The notes below the pieces were generated by a model, which was given only the letters and a program-made list of their open reading frames with translations, searched no databases and had not been told where the DNA came from. A DNA stretch of 64,000 nucleotides from Haliclystus octoradiatus (taxonomy: Eukaryota; Cnidaria; Staurozoa; Stauromedusae; Haliclystidae). The stretch's first letter is position 1; every line of letters starts with the position of its first letter. The position numbers and the translations under genes were made by a program. Location of the stretch: positions 10,892,110 to 10,956,109 of the forward strand of contig OU744452.1 of assembly GCA_916610825.1 (NCBI GenBank), given 5' to 3'. Shown piece after piece: positions 12,270-25,166 of this stretch.

Positions 12270-14930
12270 GACTATAGAAGAAAACAATATTCTAATGTTG
12301 TACGAACCAGGGTTTGATATAGCATCATCATTGGCTCCTGGCTCCTTGTATGCATCAATCGAAATATCCAGCCAATCTTGAGATTTTCTTTTTGTAAAAT
12401 AGCTGCGATCTGTTGATCGAACATTGCAGAATCACACATAATTATACCCAAGTCACGCAATGAAGAAGTTTCAGGTATTATGATATTGCCAATTGGTGTA
12501 TTATAAGTATGCTTAGCAGTATATTGGTCTTTCTGAAAATTTGTATCACTTCCAACTTATCTTCGTTGAACAATATACCTGAATCAGATGCCCATTTATA
12601 TATCGAGTCCAAGTCGTTTTTAATCAATGTAGCCGTTTGTGAAGATAATGAGCTTCCCAGAATGCTTGTACCATCCGCAAAGAAGACACATTAGTATGCT
12701 GCATTTGTTTATTTATTCGTGATATCATCAGAATAAATAATGCAGGTCCTAGCACTAGTAAGCCGTGGAACACAACTTGTTACTTGTACTGAAGATGAAT
12801 ATTAGCAATCTACAACAATGCACTGTTGGTTAGGAAACCGTGTACAAGGTCATCCTGAAATTTTTTGTTGAAGGAGGTGTCAAGAAATAAATTTGCGACT
12901 TTTTCCAAAGTCTGAACCGGATATGTAACCGTAAATTTAGAGGAAGTGATGGCTGGGTATGCGGAGTGGAATCTGCCACATTGAGTTTTGCCAAGCGTGT
13001 TTGAATTGCAGATTGACCTAAAGTCATCATGGGAAATACTTCACGAGCGATAGGATGAAACATTTTCGTTCCATGTTTTTAAGTGATCCAATGGGGCCCA
13101 ACATTTCTGTCGTTGGTCCTGATCAAACACGAAAAGTTGATGATAATTTTTTACATTTTCATGACTGCTGTGGACAAGATTAATCGACAAAACAAAAGTA
13201 CACTCCTACTTCCATTCCTAGAAAGCAAACATCACATTATTCCTTTGCCATTTCTTCCTTATTTTGCTAACTGGATTTGCCGATCGGCCAAGTCATGAAG
13301 GGTGTAACGCCCACAATACCCCCATACTAGGAATGACCCTAGTAACCAACGACCAATCTTCCCAAAAATTTTATGATAGATAATCTTATCTAGTAGAAAA
13401 CCATGATCACATCTGTCAAGTGCATTGCTGACATCAACCCCATTGGTGTGTTGTTAACATACTTCTTTCGAAATGAAATCAATGCTGATTATCATTAAAT
13501 AGATAGTTGGCTTCTAAATGTTCTACTCTAAATTTGCGAAGTACTTTCTCAAAACGTCTTACTAGATGTGATGACAAGGAAGCTGGTCTATATTGTTTTG
13601 GGTGTAATTTGTCCTTACCCTTATGAATTGGTGTGATGTTTGAAATAAATGGACATTCTGGCATTGCACCAAAGCCTAGTGGTATACGCCACATGTTATA
13701 AATGTTTGGAGCCAATTGGTCAGTATATTCAAACAACATCTCAGCAGAGAAGAAATCAGAACCAGGAGCAGCATTAATGGTTTCATTAAGTTTGATGTCT
13801 TCAATATAAAATGAGTAGTCAGCAAGCGCATCAACTACAGGAATCAATACAGAATCATTACCGAAGAAAATTTCTGGGTCGTCCACTATCATATAGATTA
13901 TTGGTGTTGTGAAGATTGATTGATATTGCTAATTTGCCATCTCTTTAGGGTTTGAAATAAATTTGTCATTTAATGTCAATGCCCAATTTTTGTATGATGC
14001 TTCTTTTTACGATTTTCAGATGCAAAGAATGCTTTGACATTCTTTTGGCTTGTCTTGCAACCCTGTTTTCTACTTTGCTAGTCTCGCAGTTGTGTGACTG
14101 CTGGATAGAGAAGTCAATTTTTTGATGGTAGACTGTAAGAATTCAATTCACATATCCGATCTGGCATGTAAGAGTTGCTTGTTTAATTCATTTGCACCTT
14201 TTACGGAATATTTATTTCCTTTTATATTGAATGAAGATTCCTTGTGTCTGCTTTGTTGTCCTCTGTAGCACATGCAGAACAATTTGTTTGAGAAATAGAT
14301 CTTTCTGTTCCATCGTGTGAAAAACATCATGCTCTAATTTTTCTAGTTCTTCACGCACAACATTCCAATTTTCTTTCCTGAAGTTAAATTTTTTCATGTC
14401 TGGAAAAGCATCAGTTGCCATATGATAATGAGTTTTTGGTATTAAATAGTTTGTTGAAATTGATATGAGAGTATGGCCATTATAGCCATGCATTAAATCA
14501 GTGTCTCCATTGAGAATGGCACTCGTATCATTGGTCCAAAAGAGATCTTAAATGTTATGCTCTGTTATAGTTGGCTTGTCAATAATTTGCTGCAAATAAT
14601 GAGAATTAGATCTTTCTCAACACATCCATAACTGATTGATGCCCTTCGTGTGTGCGACCATTGGATTGTGCTTCATCCCAAATGTGAATAGGAATTTGGT
14701 TTCTTTCCTCTAACTGAAGCAATCTTGGTGGAAAGTTGAAGTCACCCAATACCAGTATATCAGGAACTGGCATAGGTAATTCATTGCAGAAGTCATCGAT
14801 TTTATATTTCTTTGCTCTTTCGTAACGAAGCAGTAGGGGGGGGGGTAGAGAAGTGTAACAAATGCGTTTATTGGAATTATCCCAATTATCATTAATTCAT
14901 AAACTGAGTTTGATAAGATTTCAACCAATA
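12270..14930 (-). pseudogene. Decayed LINE (Jockey/CR1-like) with EN and RT remnants
   Basis: Reading on the minus strand from about 14.8 kb downward, the order is a piece of an EEP endonuclease (LVLGDFNFPP near 14.76 kb), a linker (14493-14212), the RT N-terminal region (13892-13479, with NITPIHKGKDKLHPKQYRPA) and an RT C-terminal piece (12460-12272, ending RTTLEYC). This is the order of a non-LTR retrotransposon pol ORF. Stops and shifts separate the pieces and the RT catalytic box is not in a clean frame, so it is dead. Clade placement is by general resemblance only. Confidence 0.85.
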
Positions 14931-15812
14931 TGCATATTCACAGTGAATTAGTATAATGGGATCTATAATGGGAACTATAATTTTTTTACATTTGATACAC
15001 TTTATTTGATTGTAGGCTTGAAGGCAGCAGCGTCCATTTCCTCAAGCAAATTTCCCGTCAAATGCTTTAATATTACTGTATCATATATTTTATTTTATTT
15101 TATTTAATAAGAGAATCATAGGTCATCATAGGAGGGTAATGCACTTTTTACTGAATTCTATGTATTCTTTACTCTCATATATTACCCATGAGCATGTTCT
15201 TCCAGACGTCACACAGATTCATTAGCATCATGTTCTTTCAGCTACATTTTAACGATAACTTAAATTACCTTGTTACATTTAACTCAATTCTTTTTTTTGT
15301 TTTCTTTTCAGAATAGATGATTTTTCCATGTTCAAAAATGTATTGAAAGTCAAAACTTTTCGATGAAAAATGAAAATGGACACACAAGACTGTTTTAGTT
15401 ACATGATTATGAGGCTATGTTTTACCTCTAAGGTATAACGAGGCTCAAACATGAGGACGCTCTCTCATTGTATAGATTTGAGCATGATGATGATGAAGTG
15501 ATAATTATAAACTAATTCAATATTGCTATATCTTCACAATAATTGTTCTGTCAATAAACACATGATATGCATATTGATATTTGGTAGCAAGGTCAGGGTT
15601 TTAAGAAGATATATAAATCATTTGATTTTAATATGCGTATGTTCTTCAAAATTGGGGCTGTATGGCTTAAAAATTTCACACTTATAACAATATGGAGGCA
15701 TCTTTAAATTTTTGATCTTAAATATTTTTGTATGAAAATGATGCATAACTCTTGTGTAGAATAACATAAGTCAATCTGGAAAATAAAGTAACACCGGAAC
15801 TAGCGCCAGGCT
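14931..15812. other. No gene seen between LINE and foldback repeat
   Basis: AT-rich sequence with no ORF worth reporting and no recognised repeat. Confidence 0.4.
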
Positions 15813-16151
15813 GTTTTCCTCCAAATGAAATGGGTCATCATAAAAAGGTCGGATGTAAAATTTCTTTGCATATATCTTAATTTTTTGCTGATCATTTTAC
15901 CCTGACATATTTGCTTGGATTCTACCGTATGCCTTTTCTGATTGGAGAAGAAACAAATAGGTTATTCAATCCGATGTTTAGAAGCTTCTAAAATAGTTGG
16001 AGCGTGACTGCTATTTAAAACTTCGAAACACCACAGCTTTTTTGTTTCTTTTGTATTCAAGGTACAATAATTAGCAACAAATTATGACATATATGCAAAG
16101 CAACTTTACACCCGACCTTTTTAAGATGACCCACTTCACTTGGAAGAAAAG
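15813..16151. repeat. Foldback (hairpin) repeat of about 340 bp
   Basis: The left arm at about 15813-15876 contains TGGGTCATC, AAAAAGGTCGG and TTTGCATATAT. The same words return in reverse complement at 16086-16151. Divergence between the arms and the lack of an obvious target duplication suggest an old non-autonomous DNA transposon. Confidence 0.75.
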
Positions 16152-16499
16152 AGACTACCATTATATCCGGTGTAAGATTTTTTTCCAGATTGACTTATAG
16201 ATGTTATCATACTGAAGAATTCTGCATCCCTTTCATATCTAAAATATTCAATCTCAAAAATTTCAAAATGGCTACAAAAAATTTGACTACCATGCTTTGA
16301 GATTATAGAACAAATTTTAACATGGCGTTGCAAGAACTAGAATTTTTGGCTCCAAAACCGCTTTCTGGTTCATCTTTGACGGATGAGTGGAAAGTTTTTT
16401 AAGGAGGAATTTACCCAAATCTTAACTGCTTTGGATAAAACACGTGGATACACCATCAGCAATTCGGGTTGCAATATTACTAAGAGTCAATTGGAGCAA

Positions 16500-19400
16500 C
16501 AGGAAATTTCACCTATGAAGATGGGGGAGTAGCCACAGATTATACAATAGTAGTGATGAAATTTGATCACTTCTGTGCACCTCTTGTGAATATATTTATG
16601 GCCAGCCACAAACCCCTTAGAATGAAGTAAAAAGACCACACTATTGATGAATACTAAACGGAACTCCAAAAGCAAGCACAACGTTGCCAGTTGGATCTTA
16701 TGAAAGATGAACTGGTTCTTCAAGCCTTGGCTACGGGTCTTGATGATGACAAGACCCGAAGAAAATTGTTCAAGGCAGAACAGTTGAAGTAGGAAAAAGC
16801 TGTAAAGATATTCGTCGTTGAGCTGAAGATATCAAGACAGATATAAACAGATTATCAGAAGAGGTCCATCCTATTAGTTTAAAAGCTGAAAAGTACAAGA
16901 AGCCTAAAATGAAGCAAGTCAAGACCATTACTAACTGCAAATTCTGCACTGGTACTCATGCAGCGCAAGCTTGTCCAGCATATGGAGAGTATTGCGAAAA
17001 ATGCAAACGAATCAATCATAATGCTGCATGCCTGTCAACACAGGCAGTTCAATATCTCGAAGAAAGCAGTGATGACGATCAAGGATATAAACATCATCAA
17101 GGATAAAAATAACAAATAACTGTAAAAGGTAACTGCAGAATTGAATATTTCATTTGATAGTGAAAACAAGATGTCCCTAGCAGTGGGATTAGACTCTGGA
17201 AAAGATGTCAATGTGCTATGTCTGAAAAGACTATGATAAGCTTGTCAGACCAAAACTTAAAAGAGCAGCACGGTTCTTCAAATGTATAATGGCAACAAAA
17301 ACTATTTCAAAAAGAACACCGAAAGCCACAATTGTGAAAACAACACGAGACATAATCACATTTGATGTTGTTGAACTTGGATCTTGGAAGAACAACCCTA
17401 TTGTCTTGAGAGACGAATAAAACACTTTGGCTAATAACAGTAACCGATTGTGTAAATGTAGTGGATGCAAGCAATACTGACTCAAATACTACGCACATGG
17501 ATAAAGAAGAAGTATTAAAGAAGTACAAAGAGGTTTTTACTGGAATAGGAAGTTTTCCAGGAGAATATCACATAGAAGCCGACCCATCATGCCAACCATT
17601 ACAACATAAACCAGGCAAAGTTCCTATTCACATAAAAGCAGATGCAATGAAACAAACCAAATCACTAGAAGCACTATTTTATTACAAAAGTAGAAGAACC
17701 GACAGACTGGATTTCTACAATAGTGGCTGTTCGGAAACCCAATGGTAAAATATTCATATGTGTTGATCCGAAAGATCTAAACAAAGCTATCAAAAGAAAC
17801 CACTATGAAATGCAAAAAATTGATGACGTACTACCAAATCTCCGCATTGCACGAGTTTTTTCTCTCTGTAAGTGTTCTCTTAAGGGAACACAATTGTAGG
17901 ACTGTATGATAGCAAGATCTTAGGAAGAATCAAACATCGAGTCCGTAATACAAAGAATATTTACAAATGAGGCCTATAAAATATTCACCAATGCAATTCC
18001 AATGGTTTACGCCCAATAAATGCCTGATGAATAATACAATTTGCGTAATACAATTTATAGGAATCTGGGCTAGCCTCAGATCCCCACTTACACTCTCCTT
18101 GGTGCAAAAGATGGGTTTCTGCATGTAAAATTGAGTGAATTAAGCAGCTATCTGACAACATTTTAGGCACCAAGAATTTCAACTTTGCCTTGCTGATCTT
18201 CTGCGTTGCTTAGAACGCACCCAGGTTGTCGCTGATTAGACACCGTCGCATTTTGGTCTATGGCTGTGGAGACACGATGGACGATGAGCGAAATGACCAC
18301 GATCAAAAACTAACTTATCTGCTGGAAATGACCAAATGAAAATGCATTAAATTGAATGCTTCTAAACTCCGTCTTTGATTGCGCTACGATTCATCGGTCG
18401 TCATATCAGCAAAGACGGAATTCGAACTGACTCAGAGAAAGTTTGCATTATTATGGATATGGATGAACCCTCAGACAACCCATTGATGCGACGGTCCCTT
18501 GGCGTGGTTAATTATGTTCGGAAGTTTCTACCTAACCTTAGCAATATCAGTGCATCACAATGCAAAGCTCGAAAGAGAAGAAACCGAAGCAGGAATTTAC
18601 ATTTGGCAACGCTGAGCAGAATACCTTTGCTCAAATCTAAGCTCTTAGCCAAGACTGCCTGCTCCAATACTTTTATATAACAAAAGAACTCTCCATCCAA
18701 TGCTATGCTAGCATTTCAAGTCTCATTGTAGTTTTGCTACAAGATGGAAGACCAGTATCGTTTGCATGAAGATCCCTCACTCCTGCTGAAACACGATATG
18801 CACCTATTATTAGAATGCATGGCCGTTGTATTTGCTTGCTCAATATTTGACCAATACATTTACGGTAAGACTGATATCCTAGTCGAACACGGCCACAACC
18901 CCCTATAATCGATTCTAAACAAGTCTTTACTTATGGTCCCTTAACGATTACAAAGAACGATGATGGGTCTAGAGTGATACAGTTTGATTGTCAAGTAAAG
19001 CCCTGAAAAGACCAACTTATTGCGGACACCCTTTCGCAATCACTAGTCAGTTGAATCATTGAAGGGACACTGACACATGCAGATATTTGTGATGATCAAG
19101 ATCATACACTGCTGAAAATGAACAGCTCTTGACCCCCAAGCAAACAATTACTCAAAGCTGGCATAACATCAAACAAGCCCTATCAGGTAATATCAAGACT
19201 TTCTGGGCCTATTAGAGATGAACTGACAGTCAATGAGGGTATTATATATTCAAAGACCCCAGAATCGTCACTCCCAAAGTACCACAATCAAGAATTCTGG
19301 AAAACTGTACATTCTATTCATCTTGGCTTTGATGCCACAATAAGAAGAGCTTGCGAGACAGTACTTTGGCCTGGCATTAGCGCTTCTATCAAATCTACTA

Positions 19401-19620
19401 TTGGATTCTGCCCTTCATGCTCTATGCTTTGTGCAGAGCACACCTACCAAAATAATCAATGTAGCCTTATACAATACCCCCAGACAAACCATTTGAAAAA
19501 ATGGGGATGGATTTTATGGACATTGGTCTATAACCGTATCTAGTTTATGGTGGACTACAGCAGTGAGTATATTGAAATCTACCAACACCTCTACATCTAC
19601 GTATATATGGCAAACATGTG
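16500..19620 (+). pseudogene. Decayed Ty3/gypsy-like retroelement (gag to integrase start)
   Basis: On the plus strand the pieces follow the gypsy order. There is a gag segment at about 16.52-16.83 kb. A double zinc knuckle at 16909-17106 reads CKFCTGTHAAQAC then CEKCKRINHNAAC. A protease-like LDSG lies near 17.19 kb, the pre-RT region at 17461-17748, the RT end/RNase H connection at 18375-18680 (RFIGRHISKDGIRTDSEKV), and an integrase start near 19.2-19.55 kb. Many stops and frameshifts make it non-functional. No LTR pair was found and the integrase is truncated. Confidence 0.85.
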
Positions 19621-22600
19621 TTAAAACGTAGTTCTAGAATGATATAGGATTCGTGAAAATCAACGGTTTTCTAGCATCATAGGATAGACTCCAGTAGACT
19701 AAGCACCATCGATCATGAAGTTCTGTTGTCTCGTCTGTCAGCGGCATCTTGTAATTCCCATTATTCTACTATTTGCATTACTACTATTATCGGTTATGTA
19801 GCTGGCGTTTTAAAGGGGCCGGGTTGCGTACTTTACGTTATCCTGTACTGAGCATGCGCAAATTTTGTAGGCGTGATCTTTTTGTGTTTTTGTTCAAATC
19901 TAATTTGAGCATTTTCAAACCATTAGCGTTTTACTTCAGTTTACAACATATTTAGTAGAACTTTATGATTTTCATAGGTTGCTAAACATTTCTTTATACC
20001 TGTAGTTTATTTCTCCAATTTCTGGAAGAAATACATGTGTTTTTACCTCCGAAAAATCATAGCAAGCAAATTTCAAAATCTTGATATTTTAAACTGAATT
20101 GAGGTTGATATAGCTAGATAAGAGGCTTGATCAAAAGGACAATATGTATATTTTCGTGAAATTTCGGCTTTGTGATGATAAGAAAAATAGATCTGCCTTG
20201 GAGTTTAAAGAAAATGATCTTGCATTATCTGTTACAAATCTAGCATCAAAATAAAGAAATTAACAAGGTTAAGTACGTGTCGATTCTTAAAAGTCACATG
20301 CAGCGGTGATTGATTCCGTTTATGTCTTGGAACTTACAATAAACGATGCAGAAAATTCCAATCTTTCAAATGACGTGCGTTCTTGATATATTTATTTTGG
20401 GATTGTTTCGAAATATACTTAAATTAATATTTGTGGAGTTACCTTCATATTGAAATTACAGTAACAAATAAAAAATGGGAAATCTTTGACAAACTTTGCA
20501 TTGCTCAATTCTGAAAATTATAAAGTAAGTAGTATATCTTAATATATTCTATTGACTTGATAAATTGATTCGAATCCGTTTTGGCTGAAAAGAAAGACCA
20601 CACTTTGCTTAATTCAATATTTTGTATAAAAAATACATGTATTTTCGTAAATATTTTGATCAAAAAGCGCGACCCGGGGGTCCGTGTCGTTTTGTTCGCA
20701 ACCCGTAGTATCTTTGGGGGTCGTTGTCGGGTCGGCTGTAGGCGGCAAGGAACAGTTGGCAGAAGGGGAATGCATGGGCAGCTAATCTCCTCTATATATC
20801 TCAAATAAATAGAAGGGCAAAATCAATAAAAATTACTCATAAAAAGTAACACACACAAGCTACAATCAAGTAGTGAAAAATTCACACATAAGTGAAGGTC
20901 AGACAGGTAGCCTGTGATTTGAAGGTTGAAAATTTAGGATTTAGGAGTGAGCAATTCATGTAGTTGCGCATGCATAATTAAAAACAGCTTTATTCATTCA
21001 ATCATGTAAAATTTGATACATATTACATAATACCTCACGCGCATGTGAATGGGGAACGTCATTGCCATCAATGTCAATGTTATAATAAATAGAAGTACAC
21101 TAAAGTCACAATTTTAGCCATCAAATCATACCAATGGTAACAGTAAATCAATATACAACTTCATGGTCAAGCAATAAAACTTAAGTCATGTATAATTAAA
21201 TCAGACATACTTTAGTTCGCATATTACGATATATAATATGCAAATATAAATTTAAATACAATTTAAAGTCCAAGGCAACCGGCCACAATAATAAACAGTA
21301 AAGCCTTGTATAGGAATGGTAACAATGGTGAAATAGATAATTCGTAGAGGGTGTGGTTTGATAATTCAGCAGCCAGCAGTACAATACTTTTCTGTGAATC
21401 AAGGCAAATAAATAATCCCCTTGACCACTGGCAAGTTGCAAAAGCAAAACCTTGAGTGTTGATTGTCTGCAAACAAATGACAATAAATTTGATTAGAAGA
21501 CAGCCAAACAATTGAAAGTAAATGAGAATCATGTTGAATTAAATGAACAAATGCAAGTTAGAAACAGGTGTAGTGTTTGCATTAATTGGCATAATAAGTT
21601 AGTAACCCCTTGCAAGAACTTTCTAAAGAACGAATCAATAATTATCGAAATTTCATATCCAGAGGTAGTGCATTACATTCATACATTTAGGTCTAAAATT
21701 GAAGTAAAATATTGGAGATGAAAATCACAACTAATTCATTGGAGCGAAACACACAAGGCTATGGCAGGCACATTCTGTAGAAAACGTAGAGGCGGTAGCT
21801 CCTAAATAGCATTGAAAATGTGGCAGTTGAAGCCTGACTAGCCCAAACCAAACACGTGCGCGCGCGGCCAATATTTTAAGGCACAAATTCACAAAAGTTT
21901 CTCTAAATTGACATGTCCAAAAGCAGAAAGAAATCGGCCAAACAATTTACAACCTTACATTTCAAAACAATAACGAAGGCATTATCAACATATTCAAAAG
22001 CAAAACGATTAGAATCATTGAACAAACGTAGTGATTCCTACCGTAGTGAAGGTGGAGGTGGTCCAAAATGATCGTTTTAATGAACTCAGCCATTTTATGT
22101 ACAGACAAGCAGCGACATAATTACAGCCGGCCACAATAATAACATAAATGGTAAAGTCTTGTAAATTACATTACTGAATTACTCATTCATACAATATGCA
22201 GTGGTCGGAACGAAAAAAAAAAACAATATTCACCTAGTCCGAAGGCCGAACAGGAGGATGGCAAAAAACTGTTGGCAAAAAGTCCGCCGGTTCTGGTACA
22301 ATAAAATGCTGCGAAGGTGGTTTTTCCCTTAAATGTGTGGCACAGCTTGGGGTAATCGTGGTTTGTAGTCGAAAGGCCCTACGGGCCATCCGTCCCGAAG
22401 AAAATGCCACTTCGAGATGACCCCTCAAGGATAATTCATAACCATGAGTGTCATGTGTCAAAGACTACTCCAAAATCTAAACAGCTAGAAATCAATAGTT
22501 ATTTATGGAAAGGGCAATCATCACGTACAAGAAAGAAACACCTACTGATTATTTAGCCTTCATCGGCATGATCGCTATTGTTGAGCAGAGAGAGAAACTC

Positions 22601-23336
22601 CATCAAAAATTTGACGAAAATTATATGCTTGAGATGATCTGATTTCTGAATGATAGGTTTTCTGTTATGGGTTACATCTCCAATACTTTTGAAATAAGTC
22701 AGCTCAACCTTGACTTTACTCGAACAACAAATGTGCACGGTCTTGAGATGGTTCAACGCATGGAATGCAGAAGGAACTTCATTATGACAGTTTGAAAAGT
22801 AAAAACAAATTATTTAAGTACACCATTTTGTTCAACAGCGTTTGTCTTGTCTAAAATATATACATATGTTCATACATCTTTTGAAATTATAATCACACTG
22901 TTGCATAAATCATAACTACAATAGCTTTACAATTATTAATCAGTCACCAATCACGATCCAAATGTAACGCATACATGCATAGTCGTTGAAGTCATTGTAG
23001 CTCTGAATGCGCAGAGCTGTAAAATTCAACTCGTTAAAATTAAACTAGCTCGGAAAAGAGGAGCTTCGTTGGCAATATCACCTTACAATCTAAATTCATT
23101 ATAAATATAATTTATCTTCACAATGAAAAAGGCAAGAATGTTGACGACATTGGCCAAAGAAACATTTATTGTAGTACAGGTCGATGCGCTGAACTCATTC
23201 TAGCCAATTTTGAGTTTTATTGTTGTTATTACAACAATTATAGGTGGAAATAATATAATTAATATATAATTTCAATATAGTATTAGATATTATCTAATAG
23301 CAGTAAAACAGTGCTCAATGTCAGTTGACAGAGCTG
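19621..23336. other. Intergenic stretch, no supported gene
   Basis: I find only short, unconvincing ORFs. A small GC-richer patch lies at about 20668-20775. A direct repeat of about 35 bp containing CCGGCCACAATAATAA occurs near 21278 and again near 22130. Nothing else stands out. Confidence 0.45.
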
Positions 23337-23367
23337 TAAATATAATAAAGAAGTCAAAGACTACACA

Positions 23368-23422
23368 TTTTGATACTGTTACTTAAAGTTTCACGCTTTA
23401 TGCGATCCTCAGACAGTTAAAA
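23368..23422 (-). ncRNA. Hammerhead ribozyme-like motif, left arm
   Basis: This is the mirror copy of the motif at 24908-24962, on the minus strand and identical as far as I can see. The core CTGAGGA, the stem II hairpin CGC/GCG, GAA, a short stem III and stem I (ACTGT with ACAGT) are all present. Penelope-like elements are known to carry hammerhead ribozymes. Confidence 0.7.
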
Positions 23423-23556
23423 CTAATCAATAAAATACATTATACCTCATAATTAAACTTACAAAACGCGGCTATTGTTAAATAATATAAAGGCTATTGT
23501 TTTGTTAGATGCGATAATTCTTTGTAGTTATTTCCTATGCGGTAGTTAGTTATTAC

Positions 23557-24160
23557 AGATTATGTTTTAGTGGATTTATAATTAGAAAAATAAAATTTAT
23601 TTTCATGCCTACACTTAGAGATTAATTCTGATTTTTTATTTAATAGTTCTTTTTTTGCGCATATTATATGGTACTTTTCAGCTAAGCATAACTGGCATCT
23701 CTTTGATTTGTTGCTATATGTCTTGGCTGTAGATAGTGCAGTCCATTCAATTTGGTATTCAATGGCTTCATTTTTTAATTCCCAAATATATTTTGACAGC
23801 TGAGTGTTGTTCGTTTGTTTTTCATGTCTGAATGTGCTCATGTGCTGTGTGTGGCGTGTCTTGAATGTTCCTTCTGTAAGGCCGATGTAATTCTTTTCCA
23901 CCTGGTCTCCTGTCGTGACTTTGCATTATAAATTACGCTTTCCATTAGACATTTGTTATTAAAGGGGCAATTTTCTTTTACGCGGCAATTGCATAGTTTG
24001 GTACTTTCGGTGTCATCCTTTTCTGTATTGATTAGATTTTTGTTGTGATTAGTAATTATCGTTTTCATGTTTGAGGTGCAGCTGTAGCTGACTTTGAGTG
24101 TGTTTGAGTTGAAAATTTTGTGTAGAGTGTGCGATGGCGGAAAGTGCTTCTTGACTAGAC
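23557..24160 (-). pseudogene. Penelope-like GIY-YIG endonuclease end, left arm, frameshifted
   Basis: This is the inverted copy of the ORF at 24170-24770. A single base missing from a run of four A residues (near 23925) throws the frame after the CLMESVIYNAK segment, so the two halves (24160-23925 and about 23901-23560) are in different frames. The GIY-YIG core (YIGLTEGTFKTR) lies in the second half. Confidence 0.85.
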
Positions 24161-24169
24161 ATTTCTCAG

Positions 24170-24770
24170 TCTAGTCAAGAAGCACTTTCCGCCATCGCAC
24201 ACTCTACACAAAATTTTCAACTCAAACACACTCAAAGTCAGCTACAGCTGCACTTCAAACATGAAAACGATAATTACTAATCACAACAAAAATCTAATCA
24301 ATACAGAAAAGGATGACACCGAAAGTACCAAACTATGCAATTGCCGCGTAAAAGAAAATTGCCCCTTTAATAACAAATGTCTAATGGAGAGCGTAATTTA
24401 TAATGCAAAAGTCACGACAGGAGACCAGGTGGAAAAGAATTACATCGGCCTTACAGAAGGAACATTCAAGACACGCCACACACAGCACATGAGCACATTC
24501 AGACATGAAAAACAAACGAACAACACTCAGCTGTCAAAATATATTTGGGAATTAAAAAATGAAGCCATTGAATACCAAATTGAATGGACTGCACTATCTA
24601 CAGCCAAGACATATAGCAACAAATCAAAGAGATGCCAGTTATGCTTAGCTGAAAAGTACCATATAATATGCGCAAAAAAAGAACTATTAAATAAAAAATC
24701 AGAATTAATCTCTAAGTGTAGGCATGAAAATAAATTTTATTTTTCTAATTATAAATCCACTAAAACATAA
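24170..24770 (+). CDS. Penelope-like element, C-terminal linker and GIY-YIG endonuclease (5'-truncated)
   Basis: The open frame runs from the palindrome centre; the first ATG is at 24261 (169 codons from there). Before it, the frame continues with KKHFPPSHTLHKIFN, typical of the linker between RT and endonuclease in Penelope-like elements. A Cys cluster follows (CNCRVKENCPFNNKCL), then the GIY-YIG core YIGLTEGTFKTR, the H...STFRHEK stretch and SKYIWELK, and a second Cys pair (KRCQLC) before the end. In the family this domain nicks target DNA for reverse transcription. The RT itself is absent, so this copy cannot be autonomous. The intact endonuclease frame contrasts with the shifted left arm. 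Confidence 0.92.
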
Positions 24771-24907
24771 TCTGTAATAACTAACTACCGCATAGGAAAT
24801 AACTACAAAGAATTATCGCATCTAACAAAACAATAGCCTTTATATTATTTAACAATAGCCGCGTTTTGTAAGTTTAATTATGAGGTATAATGTATTTTAT
24901 TGATTAG

Positions 24908-24962
24908 TTTTAACTGTCTGAGGATCGCATAAAGCGTGAAACTTTAAGTAACAGTATCAAAA
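24908..24962 (+). ncRNA. Hammerhead ribozyme-like motif, right arm
   Basis: Read as RNA, stem I pairs ACTGT (24913-24917) with ACAGT (24951-24955) and continues as TTTT with AAAA across a small internal loop. The core CTGAGGA (24918-24924) follows, then stem II CGC-ATAAA-GCG, then GAA, then a short stem III ACTT/AAGT ending in GTA, with cleavage predicted after 24950. All core positions fit CUGANGA...GAA...UH; the closing pair of stem II is U-U rather than the usual G-C, and stem III has a tiny loop, as is common in retroelement hammerheads. It lies about 140 bp 3' of the Penelope ORF. Confidence 0.75.
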
Positions 24963-25166
24963 TGTGTAGTCTTTGACTTCTTTATTATTATAATTTCAAT
25001 ATAGATTTCTTGTATAAATGTTCAAGATAATATTACATATTCCCAAATAAAGCATTATTAAAATTACTTGCAATTAAGATACTCAAAAGTTATCATTTGG
25101 GCCAGAATAAAATAATTGACGGGAATTAGTGATCCTCCAGCTATACTAATATATCATTGTTTATCT

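Larger units (their letters stand above)
23337..24998. mobile_element. Head-to-head palindrome of a 5'-truncated Penelope-like element
   Basis: The left arm (about 23337-24160) and right arm (24169 to about 24990) are inverted copies separated by only 8 bases (24161-24168). I see just two differences between the arms: one substitution (near 24242) and one missing A near 23925 in the left arm. Each arm carries the C-terminal part of a Penelope-like ORF with its GIY-YIG endonuclease, then non-coding sequence with a hammerhead-like motif, then CTTCTTTATTAT. The copies meet at their truncated 5' ends. The near identity means a recent event, or an inverted-duplication assembly artefact. Confidence 0.9.
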
